Assembly (NCBI GenBank): GCA_003152595.1
Contig: PMAM01000140.1
Span: 1 to 10,634 of the forward strand
Reading direction: 5' to 3'
Length of the DNA stretch: 10,634 bases
Origin: Acidobacterium sp.
GTDB lineage: Bacteria > Acidobacteriota > Terriglobia > Terriglobales > Acidobacteriaceae
The position numbers were made by a program, and so were the translations under genes. The number at the start of each line of letters is the position of its first letter. Position 1 is the first letter of the stretch. The notes beneath the pieces were generated by a model, which saw only the letters and a program-made list of their open reading frames with translations, did no database searches and was not told the DNA's origin. Below are positions 6,048 to 10,634 of the stretch, piece after piece.

Positions 6048-6704
6048 TTAGAAAGAGACGTTCGGCACGCCAGGCAAGGTTGGCGAGCCCGAGCCCGGCT
6101 TCCGCTGAAAATCCAGCGGCAACGCCGGATTCTGTTGCTGGACAATGGCGTACTGAATTGGGCTGCAACAGTAAACGCAGTTAGCCTCCTGGATTGTCCC
6201 GGTACCGTCGCCGAGAACCTGGGGAAACGTCCTCAGGCATTCCGTACAGGTGATCATGACGTACGGTTCTCCTGCATGGTCGTGCCCGTTGCTCGGAATC
6301 CAGATGGGCGCCAATGCGCTCGGGCTCTCCCGGGATAACGACCTTTCCCGTTGTGTGATGGCCTTCACGATGCGAAACAAGAGGCCCGGATGGGAACCTT
6401 TTTCATAGAAGGCATCGGCGGCAACGCCGGGTGGCACACCGTCGCCCGAAAATGAGCCGCTCATCGCGATCACCCTGATCGAGGGAAAGCGGCGACGCAC
6501 CACCGAGAGCAGTTCGAAGCCGGACATGCGGGGCATATGCAGGTCGGAGATGAGAAGATCCGGAACCTCGAGCCGAATCTCGGCCAGTGCGGAGAAGCCG
6601 TCTTCAGCAGTCCGCACTTCGTATCCAAATTCTTCCAGGGCGGCTGAAAGAACCGTCCGAACCGGCGCTTCGTCATCTGCGATCAGGAGTTTCGCCTGCG
6701 GCAT
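6048..6704 (-). CDS. Response regulator: CheY-like receiver with C-terminal four-Cys zinc ribbon
   Basis: A 218-residue regulator. Residues 4-120 form a complete receiver domain: acidic pocket Asp10-Asp11, phospho-acceptor Asp54 (SDLHMPRMSG), switch Ser82 and Lys102. It should therefore accept phosphate from a histidine kinase, none of which is visible here. There is no DNA-binding output domain. After a linker, two CxxC pairs (Cys153/Cys156 and Cys176/Cys179) 19 residues apart suggest a small zinc ribbon, with a polar Pro/Gly-rich tail. The ATG at 6704 is preferred: AAGGTG lies nine bases before it and the receiver fold begins at once. A longer frame to 6788 adds 28 residues that do not look like family sequence. 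An AT-rich upstream region with a perfect palindrome may control it. The output is probably protein binding; its partner is unknown. Confidence 0.85.
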   Translation of the reverse strand: MPQAKLLIADDEAPVRTVLSAALEEFGYEVRTAEDGFSALAEIRLEVPDLLISDLHMPRMSGFELLSVVRRRFPSIRVIAMSGSFSGDGVPPGVAADAFYEKGSHPGLLFRIVKAITQRERSLSRESPSALAPIWIPSNGHDHAGEPYVMITCTECLRTFPQVLGDGTGTIQEANCVYCCSPIQYAIVQQQNPALPLDFQRKPGSGSPTLPGVPNVSF

Positions 6705-6766
6705 GGGCCTGTGCACCTTTCCGTGAAGTTGTGGGACAGCAGGAAATTGAGAACAGAATGCCAAAG

Positions 6767-6772
6767 TGTCAA
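6767..6772 (-). promoter_or_regulatory. Possible -35 hexamer upstream of the response regulator
   Basis: The - strand reads TTGACA here, 63 bases before the regulator's ATG. No good -10 follows at 16-18 bases, so this is only a weak promoter candidate. Confidence 0.2.
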
Positions 6773-6804
6773 TCCCCAAACTGTTCAATTTTGCTCACAC
6801 TGAG

Positions 6805-6848
6805 GATTTCCATGTTACCGATTCCCATTATGGGAATTTGCTGATTCC
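6805..6848. promoter_or_regulatory. Candidate operator: perfect palindrome with flanking half-sites
   Basis: ATTCCCAT-T-ATGGGAAT at 6821-6837 is a perfect 8-1-8 palindrome. Related half-sites lie on both sides: GATTTCCAT at 6805-6813 and GATTCC at 6843-6848. The cluster is 100-145 bases upstream of the response-regulator start, in AT-rich DNA, as expected for a dimeric repressor or activator site. Confidence 0.5.
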
Positions 6849-7363
6849 GCTATCCCCGCATGCAAACTTATGGTGTTTAGATATCTGACCAGTATCATCG
6901 CCCGGTCATCTTCTAGTTATAGTTAACCATGTTGATAAGTTATATGTTATGCACTATGACTCTAGTGCGTTGACATTCTGGATTAGTCAGCACATACTCC
7001 ACACAATCGCTGGCCGGGTCGGAACTCGTCTCACCTTTCCCTGCACGCGTGAATTCGGGACCGCACGCCGCTTCGGGTGGCACTGAACAATTGCCGGAAA
7101 CACGTTGAAGTTCAGCGGTGAAGTGGTCAAAGGATGCGGAGTTCGTTCTCGCTGACCGCATCCCTCTCCTCTTCCCTTTCCTGCCCTGACGGCGTCGCGG
7201 CTTCCGGGCCCCGCCATTGTTGGTGACCGCGAAAGAGAAACCAGACTGCAACCCCGCGGGCATGAAAAACCGAGGGTTGACTCATAACAAATCCCAGGGT
7301 CTTCAATTCCCCGAGTGATCCTTTCACCGCAAAAGGGTCCGGGCACGGTCACCGGGTTTCGTT
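6849..7363. other. Non-coding region between the response regulator and the NTF2-like gene
   Basis: Nothing here reads as a protein; the open frames are short, Arg/Ser/Pro-rich and without ribosome sites. Bases 6860-6990 are strikingly AT-rich against the rest of the window. A + strand TTGACA (6970-6975) is followed after 17 bases by CATACT, a fair sigma-70-like promoter with no + strand gene behind it. A stem of GATCCTTT with AAAGGGTC lies at 7317-7339. A small RNA or the footprint of a lost gene is possible. Confidence 0.4.
6970..6998 (+). promoter_or_regulatory. Possible orphan sigma-70-type promoter
   Basis: TTGACA, a 17-base spacer and CATACT (4 of 6 to TATAAT) lie in AT-rich DNA. No + strand coding region follows until about 8140, so if real it would drive an untranslated transcript or oppose the NTF2-like gene. 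Confidence 0.25.
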
Positions 7364-7381
7364 CTGGACTGACGAGTCCAG
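7364..7381 (-). terminator. Hairpin after the NTF2-like gene
   Basis: CTGGACT and AGTCCAG form a perfect 7-bp stem with a four-base loop, 57 bases after the NTF2-like stop on the - strand. No U-tract follows. Confidence 0.45.
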
Positions 7382-7437
7382 GGCAAGGAGCTCCGGAACG
7401 GGAGGCGAAACTTCGCGTCCGGGTTGGGCGGAGGTTT

Positions 7438-7887
7438 CTACTTCGCGGGGATGACGAGGTTGCGGAAGATTTTCCAGGAGCCGTCCCGCTGGCGCTGCCA
7501 GATGGTGACGTACTTGTCGACGATGTTTTTGCCGTTGTGAAAAGTGGCCTGGGCCTGGCCCCACTCGTAGACGAAGCCGGCAGACTGGGTCGAGCCCCAG
7601 GAGCTGACCGAGGCGGAGTTGGCGCGGCCGAGCTTCGCGTATTCGGTTTTCATGTGCTGCCCGATGGCGGCGCGACCTTCGATGCAGGCGCCGGTGGGGC
7701 CGCATTCGACGGAATGCTCGGCGTAGGTAGCAATGATGCGAGCGACGTCGCCGGCTTTGACGCCATCGATCCAGGCCTGATTGCCGGCGTCGATACCAGC
7801 GCGGGCGGAGGCAGAGGTGGGAGTGGTTTGGGCGAGGGCGGCGACGGGGAGGAGGAGGGCGAGGAGGGTGAGGGTCAGTTTGGGCAT
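7438..7887 (-). CDS. Exported NTF2/SnoaL-like (DUF4440-type) protein
   Basis: A 149-residue protein with a clear signal peptide: basic Met-Pro-Lys start, hydrophobic core LTLTLLALLLPVA, and a probable cut after ALA before QTTP. The mature part fits the NTF2-like alpha+beta barrel of the SnoaL/DUF4440 group: AGIDAGNQAWIDGVKAGD, then IATYAEHSVECG, IEGRAAIGQHM, and the final strands WQRQRDGSWKIFRNLV. Such proteins bind small hydrophobic ligands or act as isomerases, but most have no known reaction, and no catalytic set is evident here. Two Cys in ECGPTGACIEG could form a disulfide in the periplasm. The ATG at 7887 is chosen because it opens the signal peptide and GGAG lies nine bases upstream; the frame could extend to 7932. 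It is a lone gene, divergent from the acyltransferase gene to the right. Confidence 0.82.
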   Translation of the reverse strand: MPKLTLTLLALLLPVAALAQTTPTSASARAGIDAGNQAWIDGVKAGDVARIIATYAEHSVECGPTGACIEGRAAIGQHMKTEYAKLGRANSASVSSWGSTQSAGFVYEWGQAQATFHNGKNIVDKYVTIWQRQRDGSWKIFRNLVIPAK

Positions 7888-8027
7888 GGTGGGTGGCTCC
7901 GAGGCGCTGAGTAAAACGATTTGGTAGCACAAGAAGAGGGTGTCGCGCCATGGCCGACGGGGGCGTTGTCTGTGGGAAAAGTGAACCTGGCTGTCAACAT
8001 GTGGATGAAGACTTTACCTGTATCCCA

Positions 8028-8056
8028 GTTCTGGTGCCACTCAACACGTTCTGGTG
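8028..8056 (+). repeat. Pair of GTTCTGGTG direct repeats
   Basis: GTTCTGGTG occurs at 8028-8036 and again at 8048-8056, exactly 20 bases apart (about two helix turns). They lie between the divergent NTF2-like gene and the acyltransferase gene. A tandem protein-binding site is possible; chance is not excluded. Confidence 0.35.
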
Positions 8057-8139
8057 ATTTGTCCGCGAGAACCCGTTGGCTAACATCGGTGTGTGCTCGC
8101 CGGTTCATACTCCCGGAAGGATGAAAACGAGGAAACATC

Positions 8140-8370
8140 GTGTCTGTGATCTCATGCTCAGATACAGAATCGGCATGGTGGGAGTCGGCTGGGGCCTACC
8201 GGCAGTTGGATGAAGCAACCGTCGCCGGCAAAAAGGCGGCAGCCTAGATCAGCGAAGAAGCGGAGGACGAAGCGTGGGACCGGTTCCTGCAACGGAATCC
8301 GGCCGGGCAATTCCACCAGTCTTCTATCTGGGCGAGGGCGAAAGCCTCCGAAGGCTGGTCCTGCGTTCGT
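8140..8370 (+). pseudogene. 5' segment of the FemAB-like gene, cut by an in-frame TAG
   Basis: A GTG at 8140 with AGGA about six bases upstream opens the same frame as the acyltransferase and reads 35 codons (VSVISC at the start; WWESAGAYRQLDEATVAGKK within) to a TAG at 8245-8247. The frame then resumes as ISEEAEDEAWDRFLQRNP and GQFHQSSIWARAKASEGW, which is the typical N-terminal region of FemAB-type acyltransferases. There is no ATG, GTG or TTG between the TAG and 8371, only an ATC at 8248 and a CTG at 8287. Either the gene is nonsense-mutated, or it uses a rare start, or the TAG is a sequence error. Confidence 0.55.
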
Positions 8371-9294
8371 GTGTTGATCGGCAGTGAAGGCCGGCTGACG
8401 GGAGGATTCCAGCTGCTGTGGCGATCTTCGCGGTTCGGCAGGATTGGCTACGTGAGCAAGGGGCCGGTTCTTGAGAGCCTGGAGAGTCGACCCGATGAGC
8501 AGCTTCTCGAGGGATATGCTGTCGGCTTGCTGAAGGAAGTTGCTCGCAGGACGAAACTGCGTGCGCTCATTGTGCAGCCGCCGGATTTTTACGCAGAGAT
8601 GAGCGATTCTCTGAGGCTGGCCGGTCTGGCGCCGGGTGTCCCGATGGGGGTGAACGATGCGACCTGGATTGTGGATGTGTCGGACGGGTTCGAAGCGGTC
8701 GGGCGGCGGATGGACCGAGCCTTTCGCAAGTGCCTTGAGCGCGCTCAGCGTGGGAATCTGCGGGTGCGGGAGGGAGAGCGATCGGATCTGGCCAGTTTTT
8801 GGGAGTTGATGCTCTCCTCGTGCCGGCGGCAGAACGTAGGGCCCAATCCCTCGGAGCTGCGACACCTGGTGGCCTTGTGGGATGCTGCGCATCCGCGGGG
8901 AGCCATCCGCCTGCATGTTGTGGAGTGTGACGGAGAGCCGGTTGCCGGCCAGCTCGATGTTCTTTTCGGCAAGACGGTCACGTTCTGGAAGAAGGGCTGG
9001 AGCGGCGCGGAGAAGCGGCTGTCACCGAACGATGTCTGCATGTACGAAGGGATTCGGTGGGCGAGTCAGGCGGGATATTCCCGCGTTGATTTTGCGAGCT
9101 TCGATCGCAAGATGGCGGAAGCGATGATTGCGGGGCAGGCGCTGACGGAAGAACAGGCGCAGAGCCGTTACGTGAATTTTTTTCGAACCGGGGGACGACC
9201 GATGATGTTGCCGCGGGCACAGGTGTGGGTGCCGAACTGGATTTTACGGGCTGGGTATCGGTGGAGGTATGGAGGGTCGAGGGAGCGCGCCTGA
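8371..9294 (+). CDS. FemAB/GNAT-fold acyltransferase (peptidoglycan-bridge or BioF2-like family), main part
   Basis: The longest frame with a conventional start (GTG at 8371) gives 307 residues, but coding similarity extends upstream to at least 8248, so the true protein is probably about 350 residues or more. The fold is two tandem GNAT domains. The first includes FGRIGYVSKGPVLES and LRALIVQPPDFYAEM; the second contains RAFRKCLERAQRGNL, then EPVAGQLDVLFGKTVTFWKKGWS and LSPNDVCMYEGIRWASQAGY ending in VDFASFD. These are hallmarks of FemABX-like aminoacyl or acyl transferases, used in peptidoglycan cross-bridges or exopolysaccharide and lipid modification. No transmembrane segment is seen. GTG at 8371 would remove the first strands and helix of domain one, so it is unlikely to be the native start. 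The gene is followed by a 10-bp hairpin. The acyl donor and acceptor are unknown. Confidence 0.8.
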   Translation: MLIGSEGRLTGGFQLLWRSSRFGRIGYVSKGPVLESLESRPDEQLLEGYAVGLLKEVARRTKLRALIVQPPDFYAEMSDSLRLAGLAPGVPMGVNDATWIVDVSDGFEAVGRRMDRAFRKCLERAQRGNLRVREGERSDLASFWELMLSSCRRQNVGPNPSELRHLVALWDAAHPRGAIRLHVVECDGEPVAGQLDVLFGKTVTFWKKGWSGAEKRLSPNDVCMYEGIRWASQAGYSRVDFASFDRKMAEAMIAGQALTEEQAQSRYVNFFRTGGRPMMLPRAQVWVPNWILRAGYRWRYGGSRERA

Positions 9295-9301
9295 TAAGGA
9301 G

Positions 9302-9328
9302 GGCGTTTGCGATGTTGCCGCAAACGCC
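9302..9328 (+). terminator. Hairpin after the FemAB-like gene
   Basis: GGCGTTTGCG (9302-9311) and CGCAAACGCC (9319-9328) form a perfect 10-bp stem with a seven-base loop, starting eight bases after the TGA. It is the strongest stem in the window. No U-run follows, so termination would be of the U-tract-less kind. Confidence 0.6.
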
Positions 9329-9472
9329 GACGAGATTGTCACCGGCTGCGTTCTGACGAACTCCGCCTCGGCCTGCGGCAGCAAGGTGCGGTCCTTCGGG
9401 CCGGGTATTTATGGCAGGAGCCGGAATGCGTGCGATATGGTCGCGATCTCTGCGTTGAGCGAGAATTCCACT

Positions 9473-10406
9473 ATGAACTTCACGCTTTTTTACGCCTGGC
9501 AAAGCGACCGCTTTCAGAAGACAAATAGGTATCTGATACTGTGAAGCCGCCGAAGAAGCCGTAAGTCGCATCGGCAACGACGCCGACATCGAAGACTCGC
9601 CACGACTGGATCACGACACACAGGGCATATCGGGAACTCCTGAAATCGCAGGCACAATCTACGGCAAGATTCAGGACAGTGGCATCTTTCTGGCGGATCT
9701 CACTTTTGTTGGGAGAGCCGAAATCATCGAGGGTCGTCAGAAGTTTCTCCCAAATCCAAACGTCATGCTAGAGCTGGGATACGCAGCCCGTTGCATCGGG
9801 TGGGAGCGGATCATTTGCGTCATGAATACGGCCTTCGGATCCGCCGAAGAGTTGCCCTTCGATCTTCGGCATCGCCGGTGGCCGATTTGTTATGAACTGG
9901 CGGAAGAGGATCACGAAACGATCAGGAAAACGAGAAAGCACTTAGGAGAACAGATCGAGATGGCTCTTCGCTCGGCTATGGGATGCGTCCATCAGGCGGT
10001 TGAGGATGCATCCCGAAGGCTGAGCGCGGAGAACATCATGGTCATGGGGCGGCACGCCCATCATGATTTGTTTTGGAACGATCGTTCGAGCGAGACGGTA
10101 ATTCAAGTCGCCGCGATGGGTTTCGTCGACCGCACCTACGATCGACTTTTGGATCTAAAGCTAATCGACTGCGTTTTCGTTCAGGAACGGAAGAGATTTG
10201 TGTATCGGTGGACCTATCTCGGCAAGCTCGTACTAAAGAAGGTCCATATCAAATCTGCGCTAAGCCCCTTCGATTCAGAAAAGTCGACGGGAACAGAAAT
10301 GGCGGCTGAGGACCTGCCTAAAGAAACGAGACGAAGGTTTCAGGAGATGAGTTTTCGGGAGCGCCTTCTCTGTGCCGTCTTTCCAGGGAGGCTCACCGAT
10401 CATTGA
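9473..10406 (+). pseudogene. TIR-like/nucleotide-processing defence-type protein gene, frameshifted
   Basis: Conserved family sequence is spread over two frames. The ATG at 9473 reads MNFTLFYAWQSDRFQKTNRYLIL and stops at TGA 9542-9544. One base over, from 9543, the frame reads EAAEEAVSRIGNDADIEDSP, then LDHDTQGISGTPEIAGTIYGKI, FLADLTFVG and NPNVMLELGYAARCIGWERI, to the TGA at 10404-10406. Removing one base within 9534-9544 restores about 310 residues. The start (FYAWQSD...NR.LI) and the Asp-rich, PNVMLELGYA blocks match TIR-like proteins of the Rossmann/NDT-related superfamily, whose Glu in LELGYA is the candidate catalytic residue for NAD or nucleotide cleavage. The last third (LLDLKLID... 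FVYRWTYLGKLVL) resembles a winged helix. The base composition is less GC-rich than the hopanoid genes, suggesting transfer. It is either a broken gene or a local sequence error. Confidence 0.72.
9765..10406 (+). CDS. TIR-like protein: longest piece with a conventional start
   Basis: The ATG at 9765 (the Met of PNVMLELGYA) gives 213 residues, but it begins in the middle of the conserved core and has no ribosome site, so it is not a credible native start. It holds ICVMNTAFGSAEELPFDLRH and RRWPICYEL of the TIR-like domain, a helical linker around residues 48-90, and the winged-helix-like end. It is recorded because automatic annotation would probably report only this part. Confidence 0.5.
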   Translation: MLELGYAARCIGWERIICVMNTAFGSAEELPFDLRHRRWPICYELAEEDHETIRKTRKHLGEQIEMALRSAMGCVHQAVEDASRRLSAENIMVMGRHAHHDLFWNDRSSETVIQVAAMGFVDRTYDRLLDLKLIDCVFVQERKRFVYRWTYLGKLVLKKVHIKSALSPFDSEKSTGTEMAAEDLPKETRRRFQEMSFRERLLCAVFPGRLTDH

Positions 10407-10439
10407 TTTGGGAAGGGAGACAGGTCCAAATCGCGCCAG

Positions 10440-10479
10440 CGCCACCCGTAAATCACTCATAGACGTTGAGTGAGTGGCG
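10440..10479. terminator. Two-tier hairpin between convergent genes
   Basis: An outer stem CGCCAC/GTGGCG and an inner stem CACTCA/TGAGTG with a seven-base loop fill the gap between the TIR-like gene (+) and hpnA (-). The symmetric position suggests a bidirectional terminator. The internal loop is lopsided (eight bases against one) and there is no U-tract. Confidence 0.5.
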
Positions 10480-10490
10480 GCTGATCCTTC

Positions 10491-10634
10491 TCAGAATGAC
10501 GGAGCGTAGCCGTGCTCCCGGAACCAGTCGATGGCGGAGCGCAAGGCTTCGTAGACGGGGACGATGCGGAAGCCTAAGTCGCGCTCTGCTTTTGCCGATG
10601 AGGCGAACATTTTCTTTTTGCCCATGCGGACGGC
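10491..10634 (-). CDS. hpnA: Hopanoid-associated sugar epimerase HpnA, C-terminal end (5' part outside window)
   Basis: Only the last 47 residues are present, starting AVRMGKKKMFASSAKAERDL and ending AIDWFREHGYAPSF, with the stop TGA at 10493-10491. This matches the C-terminal tail of HpnA-type NAD-dependent epimerase/dehydratases (extended short-chain dehydrogenase fold), where a KMF-SS-KA-RELG block precedes ALR-A-DWFR-HGY. The Rossmann motif and the catalytic YxxxK lie outside the window. HpnA is a widely conserved hopanoid-cluster gene of unproven reaction. It is on the same strand as hpnG/hpnD but 5.2 kb upstream of them, separated by unrelated genes. Another epimerase of the same superfamily cannot be excluded from so short a piece. 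Confidence 0.75.
   Translation of the reverse strand, partial: AVRMGKKKMFASSAKAERDLGFRIVPVYEALRSAIDWFREHGYAPSF

Noticed and set aside
6940..7352. Overlapping - strand frames (about 66-121 residues) in the AT-rich gap
   Set aside because: Arg/Gly/Ser-rich, mutually overlapping, no ribosome site and no recognisable fold.
8121..8213. Short ATG frame (MKTRKHRVCD...) overlapping the acyltransferase start region
   Set aside because: It ends after 30 residues and has no domain; the partial resemblance of its GMVGVGWG to a Rossmann loop is not supported by any continuation.
8158..8916. - strand open frame opposite the FemAB-like gene
   Set aside because: Arg/Pro/Gln-rich, no domain; the + strand has clear family blocks.
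9521..9550. Programmed +1 frameshift like that of prfB at the TIR-like gene (AGG upstream, then CTG TGA)
   Set aside because: The spacing between AGG and the stop is too long, and a Leu tRNA on CTG would pair poorly after slipping to TGT, unlike CTT to TTT in prfB. A simple indel is more likely.
1..10634. CRISPR arrays, tRNA or rRNA genes, insertion sequences
   Set aside because: No regularly spaced repeats, no cloverleaf or rRNA-like sequence, and no transposase or integrase frames were found on reading both strands.

Overview
The window reads as chromosomal DNA from a high-GC Acidobacteriota (Acidobacteriaceae-like) bacterium. This is inferred from the gene content: a hopanoid gene cluster with zinc alcohol dehydrogenases, a sedolisin (S53) peptidase, a CheY-type regulator with a zinc-ribbon tail and a lone CRP-like sensor domain. 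It was not established by a database comparison. Coding third positions are very GC-rich, so long antisense open frames run opposite most real genes and are not annotated.

Left edge (1-1172): the C-terminal part of a secreted S53 serine-carboxyl peptidase (+), then a probable 56-residue membrane protein with a Cys cluster (-), then about 400 bases without a gene.

Hopanoid block (1173-5241, all on the - strand, transcribed right to left): hpnG (adenosylhopane nucleosidase), then two different zinc-dependent medium-chain dehydrogenases spaced by 15 and 12 bases, then, after 145 bases containing a hairpin, hpnD (presqualene diphosphate synthase). The sugar-epimerase gene hpnA enters from the right edge (10491-10634, -). 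HpnD works at the start of the pathway (squalene supply) and HpnG near its end (adenine removal from adenosylhopane). The two dehydrogenases between them are good candidates for redox steps on the polyol side chain, for which no enzyme is generally assigned.

Middle and right (5242-10490): an accessory-looking stretch lies between the hpnG group and hpnA. It holds a cNMP-fold protein lacking its ligand residues (-), a receiver plus zinc-ribbon response regulator (-), a 730-base non-coding AT-rich region with a palindromic operator candidate, an exported NTF2/SnoaL-like protein (-), a FemAB/GNAT-like acyltransferase gene (+) interrupted near its 5' end by an in-frame TAG, and a TIR-like defence-type gene (+) broken by a one-base frameshift. 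Hairpins without a U-tract follow most gene ends. Two damaged genes within 1.3 kb suggest either decay of an acquired segment or local sequence errors.
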